From: Albidovulum denitrificans
GTDB taxonomy: Bacteria; Pseudomonadota; Alphaproteobacteria; Rhodobacterales; Rhodobacteraceae
NCBI RefSeq assembly: GCF_002973535.1
Contig: NZ_PVEP01000007.1
Location: 104,716 to 168,715, forward strand
Length of the DNA: 64,000 nt
Direction: 5' to 3'
The notes beneath the pieces were generated by a model, which saw only the letters and a program-made list of their open reading frames with translations, was not told the DNA's origin and searched no databases. A program made the translations under genes and the position numbers. Positions 7,393 through 14,646 of the stretch are shown here, piece by piece; position 1 is the first letter of the stretch; the number at the start of each line of letters is the position of its first letter.

Positions 7393-7800
7393 TTACGGCG
7401 CGGGCCTTGCGCCGATGCCGGCCGGCAAGGCCCGCACGAGGGCGGTCAGTTCCGCAGACGAATAGGGCCGCGCCAGTATAGCGGCCCCTGCGACGGTCTC
7501 GCCCCGCGCGGCCAGGTCGTCGGCGGTGTCGCCGAACAGCACGATCCCGCTTTGTCGCCCGACAAGCCGCCTCTGCGCCGCGTCCCAGACCGGACCAAGC
7601 AGTTCAAGTTCCACAAAGACCGTGGCCGGTGCGCGCAGAGTGTCGATCACGGCCATGAACTCTGCCCGGCCCTCGGGCAGAAGAAGCGATGCGCAGGGCC
7701 ATTGCAGGGCGATCTCTTCGGCGATGTCGGCGGCGACAACCCGATCCGACAGGTAAAGGACGAACGCCGCCCCGGTCGGTTCCATCCGCATCGTATCCAT
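7393..7800 (-). CDS. Degenerate receiver-domain-like protein
   Basis: A 135-residue protein. Its C-terminal part (AAILARPYSSAELTALVRALPA) resembles the last beta-alpha unit of CheY-like receivers, where KPYSxxEL is common. The middle part fits alternating strands and helices (FVLYLSDRVVAADIAEEIAL; VFVELELLG; GIVLFGDTADD). The acidic pocket is missing: there is no DD/ED pair after the first strand, and the usual phospho-Asp position reads VELELLG. It could be a pseudo-receiver acting by protein contact. Start: the ATG at 7800 has GGAGG at 5-base spacing and is preferred over the ATG at 7812. It lies convergent to phyR (8-base gap) and divergent from the Crp/Fnr gene. No EcfG promoter is visible. 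Confidence 0.7.
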   Translation of the reverse strand: MDTMRMEPTGAAFVLYLSDRVVAADIAEEIALQWPCASLLLPEGRAEFMAVIDTLRAPATVFVELELLGPVWDAAQRRLVGRQSGIVLFGDTADDLAARGETVAGAAILARPYSSAELTALVRALPAGIGARPAP

Positions 7801-7881
7801 CCCCGCCTCCATTCGTGAAGATGCGATTTGGAACAATTTCGACGCGTCGCGCATTAAACTGCGACATAGCGGGAGAAGATC

Positions 7882-8622
7882 ATGCAATTGTCGCAAACCA
7901 CTGACTGCCGGACCTGCCCGCTGCGCGCGCAAGCGCTGTTCTCCCCCTTCACGCCCGATGAGCTTGCCTTCATGGAGACCTTCAAGATCGGGGAAATCTC
8001 GCTGGACGCCGGGCGCAGCTTCCTGCACGAAGGCACGTCCAGCCCGCAGGTCTATACCGTCCTCAGGGGCCTTGGCCTGCGCTACAAGCTTCTGGAGAAC
8101 GGCGCGCGGCAGGTGGTCAATTTCCTGCTGCCGGGTGATTTCGTCGGCCTCCAGGCGATGCTGATGGGGGAGATGAAGCACTCCGCCATGGCCACGACCG
8201 ACATCCGGCTGTGCGTCTTCGACCGCGGCGAAATCTGGTCGCTGTTCCGCAATCACCCCGAACGTGCCTTCGACATCACCTGGCTTGCCGCGATGGAGGA
8301 ACATTATCTGGGCGAGGCCGTCGCCACCATCGGCCAGCGCGATGCGACCGAACGGGTGGCCTGGTCGCTTCTCAAGCTGTTTCAGCGCCTGCGCGGGGTG
8401 GGTCTGGGGCTGCGCGATACGGTGCCATTGCCCTACCGGCAGCAGGACATGGCGGATGCGCTGGGCCTGTCCCTTGTCCACACCAACAAGACGCTGGCGC
8501 GACTGCGCTTGCAGGGGGTTGCCGACTGGCGTGACGGGGTGCTGCGCGTCGCCGACCTGGCCCGTCTGGCCGAGGTGGCGATGACCGATCTCGAACACCC
8601 CGAAACCCGCCCGCTTCTTTGA
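7882..8622 (+). CDS. Crp/Fnr family transcriptional regulator
   Basis: A 246-residue protein. The N-terminus is TDCRTCPLRAQALF. A cyclic-nucleotide-binding-type beta barrel spans about 30-140 (VNFLLPGDFVGLQAML), followed by a long dimerisation helix and a Crp-type winged helix (~165-225: YRQQDMADALGLSLVHTNKTLARL). It keeps only a CxxC near the N-terminus (Cys9, Cys12) plus an isolated Cys in RLCVFDR. It therefore lacks the full four-Cys set of FNR and is not obviously an oxygen sensor. The ligand is unknown. GGGAGA lies before the ATG at 7882. It is divergent from the receiver-like gene and may regulate it; I found no convincing FNR-type TTGAT-N4-ATCAA box in the 80-base gap. Confidence 0.88.
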   Translation: MQLSQTTDCRTCPLRAQALFSPFTPDELAFMETFKIGEISLDAGRSFLHEGTSSPQVYTVLRGLGLRYKLLENGARQVVNFLLPGDFVGLQAMLMGEMKHSAMATTDIRLCVFDRGEIWSLFRNHPERAFDITWLAAMEEHYLGEAVATIGQRDATERVAWSLLKLFQRLRGVGLGLRDTVPLPYRQQDMADALGLSLVHTNKTLARLRLQGVADWRDGVLRVADLARLAEVAMTDLEHPETRPLL

Positions 8623-8642
8623 CGCCATCCCCGGAAGTGCCG

Positions 8643-8679
8643 AAAAAAACGGCCGGAGACCGCGGCGCAGTCTCCGGCC
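8643..8679 (-). terminator. Perfect Rho-independent terminator (minus strand)
   Basis: A 10-bp perfect stem, GGCCGGAGAC (8651-8660) / GTCTCCGGCC (8670-8679), with a 9-base loop. On the minus strand it is followed by GTTTTTTT (8650-8643). No protein gene on the minus strand ends here; it terminates the candidate small RNA. Confidence 0.88.
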
Positions 8680-8751
8680 CGGGGTTGGGCGGGTGATCGG
8701 CCCGCGAACCCCGGCATGGCGCCACTTTTTCAAGGGGACAAGCGCCAGCCA
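8643..8751 (-). ncRNA. Candidate EcfG-dependent small RNA (~110 nt)
   Basis: It lies between an exact minus-strand EcfG promoter (8759-8783) and a perfect terminator (8643-8679). The predicted RNA folds into three hairpins. Hairpin 1 (8747-8717) has the stem TGGCGC/GCGCCA with a large loop containing GTCCCCTTG. Hairpin 2 (8714-8679) has CCGGGGTT/AACCCCGG with an inner GCGGG/CCCGC. The third is the terminator. The only ATG-started frame runs straight through the terminator without a stop, so it does not look like a small protein gene. The architecture (stress-sigma promoter, C-rich loop, terminator hairpin) resembles Caulobacter GsrN in layout. Homology is not claimed. Confidence 0.75.
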
Positions 8752-8758
8752 AGACCTA

Positions 8759-8783
8759 AACGGTTGAAAGGCAATAAGGTTCC
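8759..8783 (-). promoter_or_regulatory. EcfG-type promoter for the candidate small RNA
   Basis: On the minus strand, GGAAC (8783-8779), 16 bases, CGTT (8762-8759). The expected transcription start is near 8751. No protein gene follows; a terminator comes ~100 bases later. Confidence 0.85.
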
Positions 8784-8862
8784 CATTCGCCTGCTTTCGT
8801 GCGTGTCTGCGCCCGAACCCCGGTGACGCCACGTCAATATCGCCCGCGAAGGGCATGTTGAC

Positions 8863-8887
8863 GGAACCCAACCTGCCCCGTCGCGTT
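8863..8887 (+). promoter_or_regulatory. EcfG-type promoter for the secreted protein at 8954
   Basis: GGAAC 8863-8867, 16 bases, CGTT 8884-8887. The start codon at 8954 is 67 bases downstream. It is back to back with the small RNA promoter, 79 bases apart. Confidence 0.86.
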
Positions 8888-8953
8888 TAGTCGTCATACA
8901 AGACGGAGGCGGGAGGCCTTCGTCAGTCTTCAACCGATGACAGGAGTTGAAAA

Positions 8954-9439
8954 ATGGTTCGCACCATGCTGATGACGGCTGCCTCGACGCTCGTCCTGAT
9001 GACCGCCGCGCCGGTTCTGGCGGAAACCATGGTCAGCGAGGTCGATGTCTCGATGGACCTTGCTGCGATCAAGAACGAAAAGGCCGCGGCCTACTGGACC
9101 AGCGCCGCCGACGATCTGGAAAACGCCATCGTCGCCCGCGTTGCCGACCGCACTGCCGATGACGGCGCGCGGGTCACGGTCGATATCGACGCGCTGTCGC
9201 TTGCCAACTGGTTCGAGACGGCGTTCAACATCGACCAGTCGCAGCTGAAAGGCCATGTCCTGCTGATGAATGCCGAAAACACCCATCTGGGGTCCTATGA
9301 CGTCAGCGTCAGCTATCCCGACGCGATCCTTCTGATGCCCGAGGGGACCGATGTCGCCACCATCGCGCCGGACAATCGCGACTACTACACGGCGATGATC
9401 AACGGCTTTGCCGACGCGGTCGTGGCACAGCTTCCCTGA
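8954..9439 (+). CDS. Exported stress-induced protein of unknown function
   Basis: A 161-residue protein with a Sec signal peptide (residues 1-23, ending PVLA-ET) and a mature acidic alpha/beta domain of about 138 residues. The mature part has helices (AAIKNEKAAAYWTSAADDLE) followed by a strand-rich half (ARVTVDIDAL, GHVLLMNAEN, SYDVSVSYPDAILL). There are no cysteines or catalytic signature. I do not recognise the family. AGGAG lies 7 bases before the ATG. The exact EcfG promoter at 8863-8887 and the terminator at 9469-9505 make it a self-contained general stress gene, probably periplasmic. Confidence 0.82.
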   Translation: MVRTMLMTAASTLVLMTAAPVLAETMVSEVDVSMDLAAIKNEKAAAYWTSAADDLENAIVARVADRTADDGARVTVDIDALSLANWFETAFNIDQSQLKGHVLLMNAENTHLGSYDVSVSYPDAILLMPEGTDVATIAPDNRDYYTAMINGFADAVVAQLP

Positions 9440-9468
9440 CGCGCCCTTTGCGTAACGAGTGCTGATTG

Positions 9469-9505
9469 CCGCCCGTCCGGGCCTTTTTCCGGGCGGGCGG
9501 TTTTT
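9469..9505 (+). terminator. Rho-independent terminator
   Basis: CCGCCCG-type 5' arm and CGGGCGG 3' arm, with an inner CCGG/CCGG pairing, followed by TTTTT (9501-9505). It ends the secreted-protein gene; its T run touches the stop codon of the convergent LysR gene. Confidence 0.8.
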
Positions 9506-10389
9506 CAGATCCAGCTGACCTTGCGCGCCTGTTCGATCAGCGCGTTCAGGACCGGGGTATAGGGTTCGCGGTAGGCGGCGATCAGGCCGACGATATGGCG
9601 TTCCTCGGCCCCCACGATCGGCAGCGCCTTCAGGCCGCTGCCCTCGGTATACATATCCCCCAGCGTATGCGCGACGATCGACACCCATTTCCCCGTCGTC
9701 ACATGCGAAATCAGCGCGAGGGTCGAATTCGATTCGATCCGCGCATGGGCAAAGGCGCCCGCCTCGGTCAGGTGGTGGTTGATGATCCGGCGGTTCTGCA
9801 TGTCGCCGGTCAGCAGGCAAAGCGGCAGCGTCGCGGCCTCGGCCCAGGTGATGGAGGGCAGCTTTGCCTCGGGCCGCGTCTCGGAGACCAGCAGCCGGTA
9901 GCCTTCGCGGTAAAGCGGCACCTGCGTCACCCGCCCCAGGGGTTCGTTGTCCAGATAGGTGATCCCCGCGTCCAGCTCCAGCCGGTCGATCCCGTCGAGG
10001 ATCTCGTAAGAGGTGCGCGACAGAAGCGTCAGGTCCACATTGGGATTGCGGTCAAGAAACTGCACCGTCAGCCGCGCCGTGACCGGCAGCGCGGTCGGGA
10101 TGACGCCGATGCGAAGGTTGCCCGACAGGCCGCGTTTCAGCGCCCGCATCTCCTCGCGCAGCGTGCGGGCGTCGCCGACGATCTTCAGCGCCCAGTCCAG
10201 CACGCGCTGCCCTTCGGGCGTCAGCCCCTGAAACCGCGAGCCGCGAAAGACAAGCTGGACGCCAAGCTGATCCTCCAGCTGCCGGATCGCGGAGGACAAT
10301 GAGGGCTGCGTGACGCCGACCGAGGTCGCCGCGCGGCCGAAATGCCGCTCGTTCGCCAGCGCGATGAACATTTCCAGCTTGTCGATCAT
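9505..10389 (-). CDS. LysR family transcriptional regulator
   Basis: A 294-residue protein with an N-terminal winged helix-turn-helix (residues 1-60: HFGRAATSVGVTQPSLSSAI, then RQLEDQLGVQLVFRG). A LysR effector-binding domain follows (~90-290: NLRIGVIPTALPVTARLTVQFL; HVTTGKWVSIVAHTL). The regulated genes and the effector are not evident. The only cysteine in view (PLCLL) does not give an OxyR-like redox pair. It is divergent from the S49 peptidase gene with an 80-base gap, the usual place for a LysR operator, so it may control that operon. Confidence 0.9.
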   Translation of the reverse strand: MIDKLEMFIALANERHFGRAATSVGVTQPSLSSAIRQLEDQLGVQLVFRGSRFQGLTPEGQRVLDWALKIVGDARTLREEMRALKRGLSGNLRIGVIPTALPVTARLTVQFLDRNPNVDLTLLSRTSYEILDGIDRLELDAGITYLDNEPLGRVTQVPLYREGYRLLVSETRPEAKLPSITWAEAATLPLCLLTGDMQNRRIINHHLTEAGAFAHARIESNSTLALISHVTTGKWVSIVAHTLGDMYTEGSGLKALPIVGAEERHIVGLIAAYREPYTPVLNALIEQARKVSWI

Positions 10390-10469
10390 GGCCAGACCCT
10401 ACAATCGCCCGCCCCCCTGCGGAAGCGCGGAATGCTATTGCCGAGCCATGGGGCGGCAACTACATCGGG

Positions 10470-11273
10470 ATGATGAAAAAGCTTCCCTTCCTTCCGGCCC
10501 GCGCGCCACGGGTGTCTGTGATCCGGCTTCAGGGCGCGATTGCCTCTGGCGGGCGGTTCGGGTCCGGCCTGAACGACGCCGCGCTTGGCCCGGTGATCGA
10601 ACGCGCCTTTCGCAAGAAACCGGCCGCCGTTGCGCTGGCGATCAATTCGCCCGGCGGCTCGCCTGCGCAATCCTCGCTGATCGCCGCCCGCATCCGCCGT
10701 CTGTCCGAGGAAAAATCCGTCCCCGTCCATGCCTTTGTCGAGGATGTCGCGGCCTCGGGCGGCTATTGGCTGGCCTCTGCCGCAGACCAGATATGGCTGG
10801 ATGAAACCTCGCTTGTCGGCTCCATCGGCGTGATCTCGGCGGGCTTTGGCTTTACCGACCTGATCGGCCGCTACGGGATCGAGAGGCGGGTTCACACGGC
10901 GGGCAAGTCGAAAAGCTTTCTCGACCCGTTCCGTCCCGAGCGGCAAGAGGATGTGGACCGCCTGCGCGCCATTCTTGATCCGCTGCACGAACGGTTCAAG
11001 GCGCAGGTGATGGCGCGACGGGCCGGGCGGCTGGCGGAAGGGCGCGACCTCTTCGATGGCTCCGTCTGGATCGGGCAAGAGGCGGTGGACCTCGGCCTTG
11101 CCGATGGCTGCGCCCATCTGGTGCCGAAGATGAAGGCGCTTTACGGCGACAAGGTTCGTTTCGTACCCTTCGGCATGAAACGGTCGATCTTCCAACGGAT
11201 CAGCGGCCGCCTCGTCTCTGACACGCTCGGCGCGGTCGAGGAACAGGCGCTCTGGTCGCGCTACGGGCTTTGA
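10470..11273 (+). CDS. S49 family (SppA-like) serine peptidase
   Basis: A 267-residue protein. The core INSPGGSPAQSSLIAARI and DVAASGGYWLASAADQIW carries the nucleophilic Ser of the ASGGY motif. VGSIGVISAGFGF and RAGRL..GRDLFDGSVWIGQEAVDLGLAD follow; this is the standard order of short-form S49 peptidases. It is the size of a single-domain SppA/SohB-like enzyme and lacks an obvious membrane segment. S49 enzymes degrade cleaved signal peptides or act on membrane-associated substrates. Two ATGs (10470, 10473) are possible. It is followed with zero spacing by a small membrane protein gene. Confidence 0.9.
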   Translation: MMKKLPFLPARAPRVSVIRLQGAIASGGRFGSGLNDAALGPVIERAFRKKPAAVALAINSPGGSPAQSSLIAARIRRLSEEKSVPVHAFVEDVAASGGYWLASAADQIWLDETSLVGSIGVISAGFGFTDLIGRYGIERRVHTAGKSKSFLDPFRPERQEDVDRLRAILDPLHERFKAQVMARRAGRLAEGRDLFDGSVWIGQEAVDLGLADGCAHLVPKMKALYGDKVRFVPFGMKRSIFQRISGRLVSDTLGAVEEQALWSRYGL

Positions 11274-11456
11274 ATGATCATCAAGGTCTTCACACTCTTC
11301 CTGATCGTCATGGCCGCGCTGGCCATGTTCGGCCGCCTGCGCATCGGCGGGCGGTCGAAGAAGTCGCCGCCGTCGCGCCTTTCTGCGGCGCGCTGCCCGA
11401 AATGCGGCAAGCCGCGGATCGGGACGGGGCCATGTGACTGCGAGGGCAAGGCATGA
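11274..11456 (+). CDS. Small membrane protein with a zinc-ribbon-like tail
   Basis: 60 residues. An N-terminal transmembrane segment (MIIKVFTLFLIVMAALAMF) is followed by a basic linker and a C-terminal CPKCGKPRIG...CDC motif that could bind zinc. It starts directly after the S49 peptidase stop and overlaps the next gene by 4 bases (ATGA), so it is translated within the operon. Its function is unknown; location suggests a membrane-bound accessory. Confidence 0.75.
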   Translation: MIIKVFTLFLIVMAALAMFGRLRIGGRSKKSPPSRLSAARCPKCGKPRIGTGPCDCEGKA

Positions 11457-12235
11457 CGAAGGGCAGGGCGCTTGTGACCGGCGGCGCGCGGCGGCTGGGG
11501 CGCGCGATGGCGCTGCATCTGGCCGGGCGCGGGATCGACGTCGCGATCCACTACGCCTCTTCGCGGGATGAAGCGGAGGAAACGGTCGCGGAACTGCGCG
11601 CGTTGGGGGTACGGGCCGGGGCGATCCAGGCCGATCTGCTGGTCGAGGAGGACACCCGCCGCCTTGTCCCGGCGGCGGCAAGCGCGCTGGGCGGGCCGCT
11701 GACGGTTCTCATCAACAACGCCTCGATCTTTGAGTATGACAACATCCGCACCGGCACCCGGCAAAGCTGGGACAGGCATATTGAATCGAACCTGCGCGCG
11801 CCCGTCGCGCTTAGCCAGGATTTCGCCGCCCAGGCGCCGGACGAGGACCGGAGCGGGGCGGAACCCGTCGCCTCATCTCTTATCGTCAACATGCTGGACC
11901 AGCGGGTCCTGAAGCTGACGCCGGAATTCATGTCCTATTCCATTGCCAAGATGGGCCTCTGGGCCTTTACCCGCACCGCCGCGCAGGCGCTTGGCCCCCG
12001 TATCCGCGTCAACGCCATCGGCCCCGGCCCGACCCTGATCGGCGCCCGCCAGTCCGAGACGCACTTTGCCGCGCAGCGTGCCTCGACGCTGCTGAACCGG
12101 GGCGCGGACCCGTCCGACATCACCGCGGCGCTTGGCTATCTGCTCGACGCGCGCGCCGTGACGGGGCAGTTGATCTGCGTCGATGGCGGGCAGCATCTGG
12201 CCTGGCAGACGCCGGATATTTTGGGTGTAGATTAA
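11453..12235 (+). CDS. SDR family oxidoreductase, pteridine reductase / FolM-like
   Basis: A 260-residue Rossmann-fold enzyme. It has the NADP-binding VTGGARRLGRAMALHLAGRG motif near the N-terminus, NNAS at ~90, the catalytic Tyr-Lys pair in YSIAK (~165) and a C-terminal GQLICVDGG motif. The GGARRLGRAxA pattern, with Arg residues after the glycines, is typical of pteridine reductases and the FolM dihydromonapterin reductase group, rather than the classical TGxxxGIG. Substrate assignment is inference. It overlaps the preceding small gene by 4 bases. Confidence 0.85.
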   Translation: MTKGRALVTGGARRLGRAMALHLAGRGIDVAIHYASSRDEAEETVAELRALGVRAGAIQADLLVEEDTRRLVPAAASALGGPLTVLINNASIFEYDNIRTGTRQSWDRHIESNLRAPVALSQDFAAQAPDEDRSGAEPVASSLIVNMLDQRVLKLTPEFMSYSIAKMGLWAFTRTAAQALGPRIRVNAIGPGPTLIGARQSETHFAAQRASTLLNRGADPSDITAALGYLLDARAVTGQLICVDGGQHLAWQTPDILGVD

Positions 12236-12292
12236 CGAATTTCCCGGTCCCTGCGGCGCCGCGGCCCTTGACTTGTCCACTTCGTCACTCGA

Positions 12293-12310
12293 CGTAACAA
12301 ACCTGTTACG
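12293..12310. promoter_or_regulatory. 18-bp palindrome, possible operator
   Basis: CGTAACA-AACC-TGTTACG: two 7-base arms, perfectly complementary, with a 4-base spacer. It lies 58 bases after the SDR stop and 271 bases before uvrC. The cognate protein is unknown. Confidence 0.45.
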
Positions 12311-12459
12311 ATTCTCTCAATGCTTTCAGGGATTTGCACAGTCCAAAAAATTTCCCTTTGAAAATCAATGCTTTATATATGCGCCTAAAAATTAGGCAGT
12401 TTGATGAAGTCAGCCGAAAACAAGGAAAAATCCTGACCGGCCAAAGTTTTTCACCAGAC

Positions 12460-12468
12460 TTATCCACA
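12460..12468 (+). promoter_or_regulatory. DnaA box (TTATCCACA)
   Basis: An exact 9-base match to the canonical DnaA box in an AT-rich context, followed directly by GAATTC and a partial inverted copy (GTGGACAG). A single perfect box can occur by chance. Confidence 0.4.
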
Positions 12469-12580
12469 GAATTCGTGGACAGCTTTTCTCTTGCGCCAGG
12501 GCGCGTAAGGTTGCAGCCCGGACAGGGGAATCGGCGCCCGGATCGGTTGGCGCGGAAGAGGGTAAGAGAGGCGGAAAAGG

Positions 12581-14437
12581 GTGACGCAAGGTCAGATATC
12601 CGGGCATGAGGTCATTCAGTCCTATCTGAAGTCCCTGACCGCGCAGCCGGGCGTCTACCGGATGCTCGATGCCGAAGGCCGGGTGCTTTATGTCGGCAAG
12701 GCGCGCAACCTCAAGGCGCGGGTGTCGAACTATGCCCGCCCCTCGGGCCATTCGGCGCGCATCGCCCGGATGATCCACGCGACCCAGTCGATGATGTTCC
12801 TGACGACCCGGACAGAGACCGAGGCGCTGCTGCTGGAACAGAACCTCATCAAGCAGTTGAAGCCCTATTTCAACGTGCTGCTGCGGGACGACAAATCCTT
12901 TCCGAATATCCTTGTCGCCAAAGACCACGCCTTCCCGCAGATCAAGAAGCATCGCGGTGCGAAGAAGGAAAAGGGCAACTATTACGGCCCCTTCGCCAGC
13001 GCGGGCGCGGTGAACCGGACGCTGAACCAGTTGCAGAAGGTCTTTCTCCTGCGCAACTGCTCGGACGCGATGTTCGCCAGCCGGACGCGACCCTGCCTGC
13101 TTTACCAAATCAAGCGCTGCGCCGCCCCTTGCGTCGGCCATATCGACGAGGCGGGCTATGGCGCGCTGGTGTCGGATGCGGAGCGTTTCCTGCAAGGCAA
13201 GTCGACGCAGGTGCAGGCCAAGCTGGCCGAGGAAATGGCCGAGGCGTCCGAGGCGCTTGAATTCGAACGCGCCGCCGCGCTGCGCGACCGGATCAAGGCG
13301 CTGACACAGGTGCAATCGGCGCAGGGCATCAACCCGCGCGGCGTGGCCGAGGCGGATGTGGTCGCGCTTCATATGGAGGGGGGGCAGGCCTGCGTGCAGG
13401 TCTTCTTCATCCGCGCCAACCAAAGCTGGGGCAACCGCGATTTCTACCCCAAGACCGGGTCGGGCGCTGACGAACCCGAGGTGCTGGAAGCCTTCCTGGG
13501 CCAGTTCTACGCCGACAAGGAACCGCCCCGCCTGATCCTGCTAAGCCATCCGATCGAGGATGCCGACCTGATGACCGCGCTTCTGTCCGACCGCGCCGGC
13601 CGGAAGGTGGAGATTGCGGTGCCGCAGCGGGGCGAAAAGGCCGAACTGGTCGAAAACGCCGCCCGCAACGCCCGCGAAAGCCTTGGTCGGAAGATGAGCG
13701 AAAGTGCCGCCCAGTCGAAGCTGCTTGAGGGCGTGGCAGAGGCCTTTGACCTCGACGCGCCCCCGCGCCGGATCGAGGTTTACGACAACTCCCACATCAT
13801 GGGGACGAATGCCGTGGGTGGCATGATCGTTGCGGGGCCGGAAGGCTTCGTCAAAAGCCAGTATCGCAAGTTCAACATCAAGGGTACCGACCTGACGCCC
13901 GGCGACGATTTCGGCATGATGAAAGAGGTGCTGACCCGGCGTTTCCAGCGGCTCTTGAAGGAAGACCCCGACCGCGAAACCGAAAGCTGGCCCGATCTGC
14001 TGCTGATCGACGGCGGCGCCGGGCAGGTCTCGGCCGTCAATGAAATCCTTGAGGAACTGGGGGTTGAGGACGTGCCGATGGTCGGTGTCGCCAAGGGCAT
14101 CGACCGCGACGCGGGGAAGGAGGAATTCCACCGCACCGGCAAGCGACCCTTCGCGCTGCCCCACAACGCCCCCGTCCTCTACTTCATCCAGCGTCTGCGG
14201 GATGAGGCCCACCGCTGGGCCATCGGTGCGCATCGGGCGAAACGCGCGAAATCCATCGGCGCGACGCCGCTGGATGAGGTGCCGGGGGTGGGCGCCGCCC
14301 GCAAGCGCGCTCTGCTTCAACATTTCGGCTCCGCCAAGGCGGTCAGCCGCGCGGGGCTTGAGGATCTGAAGGCGGTCGAGGGGATTTCGGACACCGTCGC
14401 GCAGACGGTCTATGACTTCTTCCATACGGCAGGTTAA
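12581..14437 (+). CDS. uvrC: UvrABC excinuclease subunit C
   Basis: A 618-residue protein. It has a GIY-YIG nuclease domain (residues ~20-100: [22 protein letters not shown]), a Cys-rich region ([20 protein letters not shown]) and a UVR motif (~205-240). The RNase H-like C-terminal nuclease has [20 protein letters not shown] and [11 protein letters not shown]. Two helix-hairpin-helix motifs lie at the end ([35 protein letters not shown]). It makes both incisions in nucleotide excision repair. The start is GTG at 12581 after GGAAAAGG. In many relatives pgsA-moaDE follow uvrC; here a dispersed repeat and a tautomerase gene follow. Confidence 0.97.
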   Translation: MTQGQISGHEVIQSYLKSLTAQPGVYRMLDAEGRVLYVGKARNLKARVSNYARPSGHSARIARMIHATQSMMFLTTRTETEALLLEQNLIKQLKPYFNVLLRDDKSFPNILVAKDHAFPQIKKHRGAKKEKGNYYGPFASAGAVNRTLNQLQKVFLLRNCSDAMFASRTRPCLLYQIKRCAAPCVGHIDEAGYGALVSDAERFLQGKSTQVQAKLAEEMAEASEALEFERAAALRDRIKALTQVQSAQGINPRGVAEADVVALHMEGGQACVQVFFIRANQSWGNRDFYPKTGSGADEPEVLEAFLGQFYADKEPPRLILLSHPIEDADLMTALLSDRAGRKVEIAVPQRGEKAELVENAARNARESLGRKMSESAAQSKLLEGVAEAFDLDAPPRRIEVYDNSHIMGTNAVGGMIVAGPEGFVKSQYRKFNIKGTDLTPGDDFGMMKEVLTRRFQRLLKEDPDRETESWPDLLLIDGGAGQVSAVNEILEELGVEDVPMVGVAKGIDRDAGKEEFHRTGKRPFALPHNAPVLYFIQRLRDEAHRWAIGAHRAKRAKSIGATPLDEVPGVGAARKRALLQHFGSAKAVSRAGLEDLKAVEGISDTVAQTVYDFFHTAG

Positions 14438-14523
14438 AGCGTTTCGGGTTTCCGTTGCGAAAGTAAGTATCAGAATTCGAACGAAATAAGGTCGAACTCT
14501 GATTCAGTGTAAACACGAAATGC
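14438..14523. repeat. Dispersed palindromic repeat, copy 1
   Basis: Begins one base after the uvrC stop (AGCGTTTCGGGTTTCCGTTG...) and ends ...GTGTAAACACGAAATGC. Its reverse complement closely matches 61243-61336, including the blocks AAGTAAGTA, CAGAATTCGAA, GAAATAAG and CTGATTCAGTGTAAAC. Its low GC differs from the neighbouring genes. Confidence 0.8.
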
Positions 14524-14646
14524 CATAGGCCGCCCGCGAAAAATCAAGCGCGTCTCAAGGAAATCTCAAGACCGTCATCAAGCTTGCCCGCGCGGCACAG
14601 CCTAGGCTTTGGCCATTGATGAACTATCCTGGGAAAGGAGATCACC

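Larger units (their letters stand above)
12236..12580. other. AT-rich intergenic region before uvrC
   Basis: 345 bases without a credible gene. It is conspicuously A+T-rich for this genome, especially about 12335-12480. It contains an 18-bp perfect palindrome (12293-12310), a second short palindrome CCTAAAAATTAGG (about 12383-12395) and a perfect DnaA box TTATCCACA (12460-12468). A weak match, ATTTGCACA, lies at 12332-12340. The uvrC promoter must also lie here, but I cannot name a clear -35/-10 pair. Confidence 0.6.

Noticed and set aside
7803..7881. Possible FNR/CRP half sites and an EcfG -35 (GGAAC) before the Crp/Fnr gene
   Set aside because: No complete TTGAT-N4-ATCAA palindrome, and the CGTC after GGAAC is only 10 bases away.
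8433..8717. Minus-strand ORF starting inside the small RNA candidate
   Set aside because: It runs through the perfect terminator into the crp-type gene in antisense and has Arg/Ser-rich shadow composition.
8679..8747. Impression of a tRNA-like fold (GGTTCG in a stem-loop region)
   Set aside because: No acceptor stem, anticodon arm or CCA-proximal pairing could be built; three independent hairpins explain the sequence better.
9505..10389. Naming the LysR gene oxyR
   Set aside because: No pair of redox cysteines in the effector domain and no catalase or peroxiredoxin neighbour.
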